From positions 124,001 through 188,000 of the forward strand of contig JBLXBZ010000001.1 in assembly GCA_048265185.1 (NCBI GenBank): a stretch of 64,000 nucleotides of DNA. The letters run 5' to 3'. This DNA is from JBLXBZ01 sp048265185 (GTDB lineage: Bacteria; Pseudomonadota; Alphaproteobacteria; Rhizobiales; Stappiaceae). This document shows positions 1 through 8,583 of this stretch, in pieces (within the stretch, counting starts at the first letter, position 1; each line of letters starts with the position of its first letter). The notes beneath the pieces were generated by a model, which saw only the letters and a list, made by a program, of their open reading frames with translations, was not told where the DNA came from and made no database searches. Both the position numbers and the translations under genes were made by a program.

Positions 1-137
1 TCTTTTCTGTTTTTCAGCAACAGGTTTACCCCAAAATGAAGGGGTGATTCTTGTTGTTTGGCTAAATAATTTTAAAAATATTAACTTGTCACTTCTTCGC
101 AATTTTTCATGACTAGTTAGTTGAATGGGAGAGTAGG

Positions 138-199
138 TTCTAAAAGTGACGTATATCACTGCCGTGTTATATTGGTTGCCTTTAAGTCACTTTTAGGAA
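138..199. promoter_or_regulatory. Inverted repeat containing a CRP/FNR-like palindrome upstream of the DUF4114 gene
   Basis: The 11-mer CTAAAAGTGAC (140-150) is perfectly inverted as GTCACTTTTAG at 186-196. Overlapping the left arm is AGTGA-N6-TCACT (145-160), a perfect dyad with the half-site and spacing of the CRP/FNR family. It ends about 145 bases before the start codon at 306. The same 11-mer recurs at 16450-16460 before another exoprotein gene. The repeats are seen directly; a role as an operator is inference. The rest of 1-305 holds no gene; a weak ACCCC/GGGGT hairpin at 28-45 could be the end of an upstream transcript. Confidence 0.4.
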
Positions 200-305
200 T
201 TACTGGCCATTGTGACGTGCGAATTGGCTGAATGAGACGCGGCTACGTTTTGACGTTTGGTTGTGTTCGTTACGGTGATTACGTTGTGCGAAGAGGACCT
301 GTGAT

Positions 306-3300
306 ATGACCACCTTAAACGTTAATCTGAGTGCAGCACTCCAAAGCACGCTTGGTCAGAGCGGCGTTTGGGCTTATGCGGTTTATTTTAACGCGAGTGG
401 CGATCCTGTTTGGACGCCGGTTGTCGAAAATGGTTCCTTGCCGTCGTCTGGAACGACGTCTTTCGCCTTGCCGGAGCCCTATGTTGGCGGGAAAATTTAT
501 TTTCTTATTCAAAGTCAAGATGCTAGCCAGCCCAATGATCTGGAAACTTTAATCACTGGCGAGAGCGATATTAATTGGGATAACGCCAAAAACTGGGATT
601 TCCGGTTTGATAGCTTTGAAGTCACGCTTCAGAATGGTCCAAACGACGTTGGCAATCTAACCTCGGTGAACGGCTTTGGTTTGCCGATGGAGTTGAGCGT
701 TTCCTATAGCGACGGCACGACCGACACGCGTGGGTATAATGTGTCCGGCGCTGACATGTTCGCTAATATTGGCGCGATTCCCGGCGACGTCAAAGTGTAC
801 CAATTCGAAAATGGCCCTCTCGCCGGCGATAATCGCGCCGCTATTTCTCCTTCGGAAGCTGTTGGACTGGCCGATCCGAACCCCGCTTTCAAGGCGTCGG
901 ACTGGACAGCTTATATTGATAGCTTGAAGACGTCCGATTTGGACATTGATATTAGCGGCTTTTTTAATGGAGCGCCGGACGCCAATGGCGTTTGGCATGA
1001 TGAGGGGTTCTTCGCCTATGAAGCGGAGTGGGACGCCGCCGCTCAGGCGTTTTGGTTGAGTCCGGCGGAAAACAGCAGCATTCAAGGATATATAAAGCTT
1101 ACGCCGTCTGCATTGGCGAACAGTATTTATTCGACGTTGGGAAATGTCGGCATATATACAAATCAAGGCGACGCCGAACCTTATCAGATATTCAAGCACG
1201 CGGCTTACTCCAATGGTGATTGGAGCATGAACACTGGTGAAAACAACCAGTGGGGCGAGGTTCTGACTCAGTTCCTGACGGGGTTCACGGCAGGGTTTTA
1301 CGGCGTCTCCGGAGCGCCGGAAAACTCCAATATTTCGACGACGGTCGACCTGAATAAGAATTGGAACTGGGATCCTACATTCGCTTTCGGCAAAAATCTG
1401 GCGAGCGCGCCGGCCGTTTATCAAGATCCCTATTCAGAAGTCTTTTTCTTCAACTCCAATTCCTACGGATCAGGTTACTCTGACAACCTGATGAAGGAAT
1501 ATTCGCAAGGCGGGCCGCTGATCTCGGTTACCAACGCGGCCGCAAATACAAATGTCGCTGCGATTGACGTAACTATTTTCGACGATAGCGAGACGCCAAG
1601 TGGGTATGTGACCCCGGAAATTTATAATTACACTGCGCCGGGCGCTGCGGGCTATCAAATGCCCACGTCAACGACCTCGGCCAACACCGTGAAGTTCAAC
1701 TTCGCCAATGCGGAGATGGTTTTATCGGAAGACACAGCCCTTTCGCTCGACATTTACACGGGGCTGCAAAACCCTGGAGAGCCGCAATGGCAAACGGTGG
1801 ATTTTGTTGCGCCAAGCGGACAGTCTCTTTGGCAACAATGGAACCTAAGTTATGGCGCTGACGGTTATACCGCCACATTGCTTCCCGGCACGCCGCAAGA
1901 TAGCGGGCAATTGCTCATTAGCAATTTCGCCACCGCGGAAAGCGGCGTGGCTTGGTACCGAGTGAACGTTGGCGAAGGGGATGCGAAGAAAACTTTCAAC
2001 TTCTATACGGAAACAGCAGGTAGCGACGGCAATTCTTCAGCTTTTCTGAACCCCAATTATCAAGGGCAAGAAAGCAGCATCGCCATTGACGGGCTCGCGT
2101 CCATATCCCCGCAAGCTTCGACGAACGCGACGATTTCAGCTTTTACGATTAACTTTCTCTACAGTGGGACCAGCACGGTGGACCCGTCGCTTCTGGAGTA
2201 TAACCTTGACCCGGTCTCAGCGCCTCCCGCGCCGAACGCGCCGGTCGCGGGCAGCGTAAACGGTTCTTCGTTTAATGCGCTTTCGGGGCAATCGGCGCAA
2301 GTCAGCAATGATATTACGGCGAGTGCGGGAAAAGTAGCATTTGGCTGGACAGGGCTCAATAATAGCACGGTCGACTCCTCGTCCTGGATTTCTGGCGTGA
2401 CGAATAAGGTTGGCGCGTTGAACTTCGCCAAAATCAACGTTACGTCCAGCTCTGGCGCGACGATAGGCGGTCCAATCGTCGCGCAGGCGGATATTGATGG
2501 GCAATGGCGCACAGGGGAGCAATTCTTCGGCAATGGTGTATACACCCTGACAATGTCGGAATATCTATCCTCCGACACTTCGCTTTCCAACGCCGTGGGC
2601 ACTGAGAGTAGCGCACTGACAATGACGGTCGATGTTAGCGAATATGGCCTTGCAACGAGCGCGGGCGGGAAAGCGCTTGATTTGTCTTCTGAAGCCGGCG
2701 CGCACGTCGAGGGTAATTTTGTCAAATTTGAAACGCTGAATTCATCGGCTGCGGCGGGAACGACGCTTTTGATTTATGCGGTTAATGAAAGCGGCGAACT
2801 GGTTAGCCGCGATGGCGAACATATCGGCGGCGACGTAACGCTTGACGATGCGGTTTTGGCGTCTTTGGGATCGGTGCAAGGTGATGAAGGCCTTCAGTTC
2901 CTTGCAGGTGGACAGACGGTTTATCTCCCTGTTGGTCAGGAGTTACGATTTGCGGTTCTGACGGGTGAAAAATCCGTCAACCTCAATCCGGATGTGAGTA
3001 TAGCTGTGCAGGAAGATGGCTCAGCGCAAGTGCAAGTGGATGACATTGTCATTAACGCTGAAACTGACAACACCTTGTCCACTGACACCATATTCGCAGG
3101 TGGACAGCGCGCGAATAATGAACCGATCTTCTATATGAAGCATGGAGAGACGATTGATCTGGATGTGGTTGGCAGCTCGGCAAATACGAACACTATAGGT
3201 TTCGTACGTCTTGATGTCGATCCGGCCTTAGGAGGGGTGAGCGTTGGCGGCGTGTCGTCAAATGACGGAGAAGCTTTCCGTCAAGCAGTTCGCGACAATC

Positions 3301-3635
3301 TGGATGGCGGGTTTATTGTTGATCGCGGAGGAGACTTCACAGAAACCGTGAGCTGGACCGTGGAAGGGGATACGGGGTATTATGCGCCGGTCATGCTTTC
3401 GCAAAATGGAGATACTTTCGTGATTGCTGGCGGCAGCGAAAGCGGCGTTCAGCATATCCGTTCATTTGGCGAGAACACTTTCGGCTTTGAAGATCTGACT
3501 TATGAACATGGGTCGGATTTTGATTTCAATGATGTGGTCGTGCGTCTGAAGCCAGAAGGCAGCGAGACTACGCCGCCTATTGTTATCGAGACGCCCGTCA
3601 CTGAGACGCCGGATCCTTTTTGGCTCATTTGGTGA
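306..3635 (+). CDS. Large secreted-type protein with GH64/thaumatin-like N-terminal region and C-terminal DUF4114 domain
   Basis: A 1109-residue acidic protein with no N-terminal signal peptide. The last ~130 residues carry the DUF4114 signature (GFEDLTYEHGSDFDFNDVVV), an Asp-rich, probably calcium-binding domain found in extracellular proteins of Gram-negative bacteria. The first ~400 residues have patterns like the beta-1,3-glucanase/thaumatin-like fold: NGFGLPMELSVSYSDGT near residue 125, followed by a segment ending in ASDWTAYIDSL. I do not see its catalytic pair, so enzyme activity is uncertain. The middle is Ser/Gly/Asn/Thr-rich and unassigned. The lack of a Sec signal, the acidic composition and the hydrophobic C-terminal tail (DPFWLIW) suggest type I secretion, but no ABC/MFP exporter is encoded in the window. 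Start ATG 306 follows a GAGG ribosome site. It is a single-gene unit closed by the terminator at 3685-3717. Confidence 0.6.
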   Translation: MTTLNVNLSAALQSTLGQSGVWAYAVYFNASGDPVWTPVVENGSLPSSGTTSFALPEPYVGGKIYFLIQSQDASQPNDLETLITGESDINWDNAKNWDFRFDSFEVTLQNGPNDVGNLTSVNGFGLPMELSVSYSDGTTDTRGYNVSGADMFANIGAIPGDVKVYQFENGPLAGDNRAAISPSEAVGLADPNPAFKASDWTAYIDSLKTSDLDIDISGFFNGAPDANGVWHDEGFFAYEAEWDAAAQAFWLSPAENSSIQGYIKLTPSALANSIYSTLGNVGIYTNQGDAEPYQIFKHAAYSNGDWSMNTGENNQWGEVLTQFLTGFTAGFYGVSGAPENSNISTTVDLNKNWNWDPTFAFGKNLASAPAVYQDPYSEVFFFNSNSYGSGYSDNLMKEYSQGGPLISVTNAAANTNVAAIDVTIFDDSETPSGYVTPEIYNYTAPGAAGYQMPTSTTSANTVKFNFANAEMVLSEDTALSLDIYTGLQNPGEPQWQTVDFVAPSGQSLWQQWNLSYGADGYTATLLPGTPQDSGQLLISNFATAESGVAWYRVNVGEGDAKKTFNFYTETAGSDGNSSAFLNPNYQGQESSIAIDGLASISPQASTNATISAFTINFLYSGTSTVDPSLLEYNLDPVSAPPAPNAPVAGSVNGSSFNALSGQSAQVSNDITASAGKVAFGWTGLNNSTVDSSSWISGVTNKVGALNFAKINVTSSSGATIGGPIVAQADIDGQWRTGEQFFGNGVYTLTMSEYLSSDTSLSNAVGTESSALTMTVDVSEYGLATSAGGKALDLSSEAGAHVEGNFVKFETLNSSAAAGTTLLIYAVNESGELVSRDGEHIGGDVTLDDAVLASLGSVQGDEGLQFLAGGQTVYLPVGQELRFAVLTGEKSVNLNPDVSIAVQEDGSAQVQVDDIVINAETDNTLSTDTIFAGGQRANNEPIFYMKHGETIDLDVVGSSANTNTIGFVRLDVDPALGGVSVGGVSSNDGEAFRQAVRDNLDGGFIVDRGGDFTETVSWTVEGDTGYYAPVMLSQNGDTFVIAGGSESGVQHIRSFGENTFGFEDLTYEHGSDFDFNDVVVRLKPEGSETTPPIVIETPVTETPDPFWLIW

Positions 3636-3684
3636 GAGGCTGCCCGCTTCGGCTATAGGGCGCGATCAATTGCTCAAACGATAA

Positions 3685-3717
3685 AAAACCGGCGACAGTT
3701 CAACTGTCGCCGGTTTT
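3685..3717. terminator. Rho-independent terminator, bidirectional
   Basis: A perfect 12-bp stem (CCGGCGACAGTT 3689-3700 with its complement 3702-3713) is flanked by AAAA and TTTT. It can end both the DUF4114 transcript and the opposing 3818-5350 transcript. Confidence 0.85.
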
Positions 3718-3817
3718 GTTTGAAAAATGAAACATAAGGGCGCGGCCGCCTGAATGTCGCTTGAACGCTAATTGAATGGAGGGCGCGCCGTATCAGGTTG
3801 AAACGGCGCGGTTGTAT

Positions 3818-5350
3818 TCAGGCGATCTGGCTTGGGTCTTCATTTTGCATGAATTCGCCAATTTCGCTGCGAACGCCGACAAAACGCACAAGCATGCCGT
3901 TGTTCATTTCCACGTCTACAAGGCTTATTTCATTTCCGCTCAATGATGAGACAATATCGGTATCTTTGATAAACACCATGTTGGTGTCATTATAAGCGGA
4001 AAAAGCCTCATAGTCGCCAAACAAAGCGGTGAGACGGCCTACGAAGCTGTCTTGGGTGACAGATAGACCAAAAGGCTGAAGATCGGTGAGATAATCGACG
4101 AGCGGCGTTGTTGACGCGTTCAAATCGATCGGCCCTGCGCTTTGGGTTTCAGGGGTGCCTGTAAGGTCGTAAGATTCGATCAGGGCCATGACGTCTGGCG
4201 TGTTGTTTATCACTGTCACGGCGACGAGGTTGGACGTTGCGTCTTCCGTCAAGCTGGCGGTGGTCGTCGTTGCTGGGCGTGTAGACAGCGCAGATGAGCT
4301 TGACGCCGATGCAAGCGAATTGTTTGATGAATCATCATTGTCTTTATCGGAGGATTTCGACACGACGTCGCCTTCTTGCGACGGTTTTTGGCTAGAGGCC
4401 AAAACATGTTCGTCGTAAAATTCCTGAAGGTCGTTCAAATCAAACGCCGAATTAAAATTCTGAATCGGTTGCGCTGCGTCAAGCTCGCTTAACAAATGGC
4501 TGAGCTGAACTTTCGCGTCGCCGGCGACGGCGCCTGCCAGAGTAAGTCCAACTTCGCCGCCTTTGGTCAACTCCTGCTGCGCGTTGGCTATAATAGCGCT
4601 GGGGATTTCTCCGGAAGGGGAGGCGTCTTGTCTTTGCGCCATTTCCTTGGCGAATTCTTCCGCCGCATGGGCCAAAGCGTTATCGGCTGCGTCTTGAGAG
4701 CTTGAAGAGAGCTGCGCCATTTTAAGGAGCTCACGCTCTTCCTGGAAAGAGAATGGGTTTTCTTCCGGCAACGCCACGGTCGCAATCAAGGCCCCAACCA
4801 TAGCGGCCATGACATAGGGGTTATCCATCACGTCCTGCATACGTGATATGATGGGCCGGGCTTTTGCGAGATTGTGTTCCGGATTCGCGTCCGCGTCCAA
4901 GGAGACGCCGTCTTCGTCATGGGCGGAAGCGGCTTTGGACTTAACTACGAGAAAGACGGCCACCAGAGAGAACAGTAACTGGGCGGAAGGGTGAGATACG
5001 ACCTTGCCGCTGCGTTGGCGCGTGCGTTCGAATTGGCTGCTGATTTCTTTCTCAAATTGATCAATGGCTTCGCGAAAACGTGGCGCCTTGACGTGAATCT
5101 TCAGTGGCGCGCTGACAAGTACGAAATCAGCGTCAATTCGCGCCAGGTGCAAAAATACGTCGTCGCCCTGCGGGTCATAAAAAACGCACCACGGCTCACC
5201 TTTGTCGGTTGTGCCACGATCCATGTCCACGCCAAGACCGTTTTGCTGCAACAGATGCAAAACGCGGTAGATTTCCGCAAGCTCCTGCTGGCTCCAGTTT
5301 GTTGACGTGGGCGCTTTGGGCGCGCGCCGGGTAAACGACAATAACGTCAT
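3818..5350 (-). CDS. Membrane-anchored protein of unknown function, partner of an XRE regulator
   Basis: I do not recognise this 510-residue protein. The N-terminal ~100 residues form a compact domain (CVFYDPQGDDVFLHLARIDAD near residues 55-75) that looks like a cytoplasmic sensor or binding module. Hydrophobic stretches lie at about residues 123-136 and 182-197. A long Ser/Ala/Asp-rich, low-complexity linker follows (about 300-380), then a C-terminal globular segment ending in GMLVRFVGVRSEIGEF. That layout suggests a cytoplasmic N-domain, one or two membrane passes and a flexible linker to a C-domain. It starts 30 bases after the XRE gene, with an AAGGGTGAG ribosome site, so the two are almost certainly co-transcribed. 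A regulatory or envelope role beside exoprotein genes is only a guess from position. Confidence 0.55.
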   Translation of the reverse strand: MTLLSFTRRAPKAPTSTNWSQQELAEIYRVLHLLQQNGLGVDMDRGTTDKGEPWCVFYDPQGDDVFLHLARIDADFVLVSAPLKIHVKAPRFREAIDQFEKEISSQFERTRQRSGKVVSHPSAQLLFSLVAVFLVVKSKAASAHDEDGVSLDADANPEHNLAKARPIISRMQDVMDNPYVMAAMVGALIATVALPEENPFSFQEERELLKMAQLSSSSQDAADNALAHAAEEFAKEMAQRQDASPSGEIPSAIIANAQQELTKGGEVGLTLAGAVAGDAKVQLSHLLSELDAAQPIQNFNSAFDLNDLQEFYDEHVLASSQKPSQEGDVVSKSSDKDNDDSSNNSLASASSSSALSTRPATTTTASLTEDATSNLVAVTVINNTPDVMALIESYDLTGTPETQSAGPIDLNASTTPLVDYLTDLQPFGLSVTQDSFVGRLTALFGDYEAFSAYNDTNMVFIKDTDIVSSLSGNEISLVDVEMNNGMLVRFVGVRSEIGEFMQNEDPSQIA

Positions 5351-5380
5351 TGGTGAAACTCACCCTTGAATTTATTACTT

Positions 5381-5704
5381 CTATGCAGTTCGTTTACCAC
5401 CATCGAACAATAGGTCAAAGGTAATTGGATCATAGTAGCGCATTATTTCGTAAACGAACTCTCTACGTCCCAGATCCAACGCGTCGGCCCATCGCGCATA
5501 GCGAGCGGCTGGGATACGGCCCCTGCCATTTTCGATTTGCGACACGAAAGAGTAATAGTCGACGCCGATCAGTTCAGCCATTTCAGTCTGAGAGAGCCCG
5601 CGCGCTTCACGCAGAGATTTCAGCCATTCCCCTGCCGCTTTGCGCAGCTGCGCCGCATCTTGTTCTTGCTCGGCGGGGCCGCGCATACTCGTTACATTGC
5701 TCAT
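5381..5704 (-). CDS. XRE-family helix-turn-helix regulator
   Basis: This 107-residue protein has one HTH_3 domain at about residues 28-80. The pattern LREARGLSQTEMAELIGV is followed by the recognition helix in YYSFVSQIENGRG. A short C-terminal helix (FVYEIMRYYDPITFDLLF) could mediate dimerisation. It is the first gene of a two-gene unit with the unknown 510-residue protein 30 bases downstream. The ATG at 5704 has a clear GGAAGG ribosome site 8 bases upstream. The target is unknown; autoregulation of the unit is the simplest guess. The 298 bases upstream (5705-6002) contain no other gene and no terminator that I can see. Confidence 0.85.
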   Translation of the reverse strand: MSNVTSMRGPAEQEQDAAQLRKAAGEWLKSLREARGLSQTEMAELIGVDYYSFVSQIENGRGRIPAARYARWADALDLGRREFVYEIMRYYDPITFDLLFDGGKRTA

Positions 5705-6002
5705 ATGATCAACCTTCCGGTGTCCCTGTCAAACGCCCAGGCAGCGTGAGCCGCGCGTATTTGTTTTCATCGTCCGGTCGTAGGTTCACCAAGGCCAGTT
5801 TATCATTTGTTTTGGCCGATCAGAACGCTCGTCTGATTTTAAGGTCCGTCAAAAGAAACGCCGCCCGCACAAGAGCATGCGACGTTCTTAGATGCGGTAG
5901 AGTTGCTACGCCTTCAGTAGTTACTCTATATGCTATATCAAATGCGGTCTGAATGCAAGAAATGAGAATGACCGTCTTTAAATTGTCGCTTTACCGCCAT
6001 AT

Positions 6003-8342
6003 TCAATCAGGCTGGCCGTTCTGCGCTTGGGGGTTATGCGTTCGTGGCTTCGCTTTGATTTTGAGTTCCTTCAGTTCTTCTCTGGCGCGTTGGGCGTTAC
6101 GCAAAAGTTGATCTTTTCCAGGAGCGTATTGCTTGGGGGCGAAGATTTCAGCGAAGCCGTAGTCGCCAGCGGCGCGAAGCGCGAAAGCCGGGTCAGCCAG
6201 ATGAGGGCGTCCGAGCGCGACCAAATCGGCCCGTCCTGCTGCGAGAATAGTATTAGCCTGATCCGCTGACGTGATGGCGCCGACGGCCATGGTCGCCAAA
6301 TTACCCTCGTTGCGGATTTGGTCGGAGAAGGACGTTTGGAACATTCGTCCATAGACGGGAGCGCTTTCCGGCGCCGTTTGTCCTGTGGAGACGTCGATTA
6401 GATCGGCGCCTGCGTTTGCGAAAGCTTGAGCGATTGCGACGCTTTCCGCATCCGTAATCCCGCCTTTGATCCAGTCTGTGGCCGACAGGCGCACCGATAT
6501 TGGTTTGTCTACGGGCCAGGCCGCCCGTATGGCGGTGAGCACCTCCAGCGGAAACCGCATTCTATTTTCTAAAGATCCGCCAAACGCGTCTGTCCGTTTG
6601 TTGGTGATTGGCGAGAGAAAACTCGCCAGAAGGTAGCCATGGGCGCAGTGTAGCTCAAGCATGTCAAACCCGGCGTCAATGGCGCGTTTGGCGCTGGCGA
6701 CGAAATCTGATTTGACGGTCTCCATATCCGCTTGATCCATCTCGCGCGGTGTCTGGCTTTCAGGGAAGTAGGGAATGGGCGAGGCGCTGAGAATCGGCCA
6801 TTCGTCTTCCGCCGCCAGTGGTTTGTCCATGCCCTCCCACATAAGCTTGGTGGCTCCTTTACGCCCGGCGTGACCAAGTTGAAGGCAGATTTTTGAATTG
6901 GAGTTGGCGTGGACAAAGTCGGTGATGCGCGCCCATGCCGTTTGTTGTTCATCGCTCCAAAGACCGGCGCAGCCTTTGGTGATGCGCGCGGATGGGGAGA
7001 CGCATGTCATCTCGGTGAATATCAATCCCGCGCCGCCCATTGCGCGCGATCCATAATGAACGAGATGAAAATCGCCTACGACGCCCTCTTGCGCCGAATA
7101 CATGCACATGGGCGAAACGACGAAGCGGTTTTCCAGCTTCATGTCCCGCAAACGAAGGGGCTGAAACGCTGGGGCGACCGGAGTTTGCGTGTCGACGTCG
7201 AAGCCGCTATGGGCGACGCCTCGCGCAAATGCGCGGGTGGCCTCGGCGACAAACTCAGGCGCGCGTAACTCCAGATTATCATAGGTGATGGCCTTGGAGC
7301 GGGTCATCAGGCCGAAGGCGAAAGCCTCAGGCTCCATGTTCCAATAGCGGTCAAGGTGTTCGAACCAGACAAGGGAGACGTCTGCGGCGTGCTGGGTTTT
7401 TTCGACCTCTTCGCGTCTCGTCGCTTCGAAATCGACAAGCGCCTCCGCGACGCTTTGATGTTGGCGGAAGCTTTCGTAAAGGGCGATAGCGTCCTCCATG
7501 GCCAGTTTCGTGCCTGAGCCGATGGAGAAATGCGCGGTGGATTTGGCGTCCCCCAGCAGCGCGATATTGTTCATGACCGTTCGTTTGTTGCGGATCATGG
7601 GGAAGTTACGCCAGATAGAGCGATTGGTTAGCAGGGGGTGCCCGTCCAGCTCCGCTTCGAAAACGCGTTCCATGAACCGGGCGGATTCCTCCTCGCTCAT
7701 CTGTGCAAGTCCCGCTTTTTCAAATGTTTCCGGGTCCGTCTCCAGAACCCATGTGGAGCGGCCGGGTTCATATTGATAGGCGTGGGCGATGAATATGCCG
7801 AATTCAGTTCTTTTGAAATGAAACGTAAAGGCGTCGAGCGGTTTGGTGGATCCCATCCACGTGAATTTATTAGGGCGAAGGTCGACTTGAGGTTGGAAAT
7901 GTTCTTTGTAGGTTTCGCGAATGACGGAGTTGATGCCGTCGGCTGCGATGATCAAATCGGCGTCAAGCTGGTTGACGTCGGTGATCTGTGTTTCGAAAGA
8001 AAACTCTACCCCAAGCGCTTGGGCGCGCTCTTGCAGCAAGAGCAGCAGCGTTCGCCGTGAGCAACCGCAAAAGCCGTTGCCGCCAACACGGTGGACCGTT
8101 CCTTTGAAATTGATCTCCACGTCATCCCAGTAAGCGAAGTTTTGGATGATCGCTTCATAGCTTTCGCGATCATAGGCTTCAAATTTTTCCAGTGTTTGAT
8201 CAGAAAAAACGACGCCAAAGCCGAAGGTGTCATCGGACTTATTGCGCTCATAAACCTTTATTTCATGTTCTGGGTTGGATTTCTTCATCAAGATAGAGAA
8301 GTAAATACCAGCGGGACCGCCGCCTATTATCGCTATTTTCAT
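6003..8342 (-). CDS. 2-aminobenzoyl-CoA monooxygenase/reductase (salicylyl-CoA 5-hydroxylase/oxidoreductase type)
   Basis: A 779-residue fusion of two flavoproteins. Residues 1 to ~380 are a group A FAD monooxygenase with the Rossmann motif GGGPAG at 7-12 and LLGDAKSTAHFSIGSGTKLAMEDA in two adjoining parts as the second FAD contact. From about residue 390 comes an old-yellow-enzyme-like FMN reductase (ENRFVVSPMCMYSA, LQLGHAGRKG, GFDMLELHCAHGYL, SPITNKRTD). This arrangement is that of 2-aminobenzoyl-CoA monooxygenase/reductase, which hydroxylates and then dearomatises the CoA thioester of anthranilate. Close relatives are annotated as salicylyl-CoA 5-hydroxylase, so the substrate could be salicylyl-CoA. 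The divergent genes (aryl-CoA ligase, RidA, beta-oxidation enzymes) favour the aminobenzoate route. It is transcribed away from them from a shared 240-base region holding an 18-bp palindrome. Confidence 0.88.
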   Translation of the reverse strand: MKIAIIGGGPAGIYFSILMKKSNPEHEIKVYERNKSDDTFGFGVVFSDQTLEKFEAYDRESYEAIIQNFAYWDDVEINFKGTVHRVGGNGFCGCSRRTLLLLLQERAQALGVEFSFETQITDVNQLDADLIIAADGINSVIRETYKEHFQPQVDLRPNKFTWMGSTKPLDAFTFHFKRTEFGIFIAHAYQYEPGRSTWVLETDPETFEKAGLAQMSEEESARFMERVFEAELDGHPLLTNRSIWRNFPMIRNKRTVMNNIALLGDAKSTAHFSIGSGTKLAMEDAIALYESFRQHQSVAEALVDFEATRREEVEKTQHAADVSLVWFEHLDRYWNMEPEAFAFGLMTRSKAITYDNLELRAPEFVAEATRAFARGVAHSGFDVDTQTPVAPAFQPLRLRDMKLENRFVVSPMCMYSAQEGVVGDFHLVHYGSRAMGGAGLIFTEMTCVSPSARITKGCAGLWSDEQQTAWARITDFVHANSNSKICLQLGHAGRKGATKLMWEGMDKPLAAEDEWPILSASPIPYFPESQTPREMDQADMETVKSDFVASAKRAIDAGFDMLELHCAHGYLLASFLSPITNKRTDAFGGSLENRMRFPLEVLTAIRAAWPVDKPISVRLSATDWIKGGITDAESVAIAQAFANAGADLIDVSTGQTAPESAPVYGRMFQTSFSDQIRNEGNLATMAVGAITSADQANTILAAGRADLVALGRPHLADPAFALRAAGDYGFAEIFAPKQYAPGKDQLLRNAQRAREELKELKIKAKPRTHNPQAQNGQPD

Positions 8343-8473
8343 TTTATCTCCCCGTGGAATTTTCGACCCGGAACAATTTATTTTTCGTCGCCATGTTGCG
8401 CGCGTTGCATTTGGAGCGCTCTCTCATTGGAGTGAAAACAATCTCCGCGCGTCAGTTGCGTCTTTCGTTGATA

Positions 8474-8491
8474 TATTTTAAGCTTAAAATA
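8474..8491. promoter_or_regulatory. 18-bp perfect palindrome, candidate MarR operator
   Basis: TATTTTAAGCTTAAAATA is a perfect dyad in the intergenic region between the monooxygenase/reductase gene (start 8342, minus) and the SDR-MarR operon (start 8584, plus). MarR-family proteins bind AT-rich palindromes of this size, often between divergent promoters. The MarR gene is the second gene of the plus-strand operon. The palindrome is seen; the assignment is inference. Confidence 0.55.
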
Positions 8492-8583
8492 ACTTGAGGC
8501 GCAATGGCCTTCGTTCGCAATTTGAATGCGGAGCGACGTGTGTGAGCGCATCGCCTTTGGGCGAGGGTAAAGGGAGGTCAGTC

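Noticed and set aside
28..45. ACCCC/GGGGT hairpin at the window start as a terminator
   Set aside because: Only 5 bp with an 8-base loop and a broken T-tract; kept as a remark only.
657..1424. 255-codon minus-strand open frame inside the DUF4114 gene
   Set aside because: Arg-rich composition, no family motif, fully antisense to a well-supported gene.
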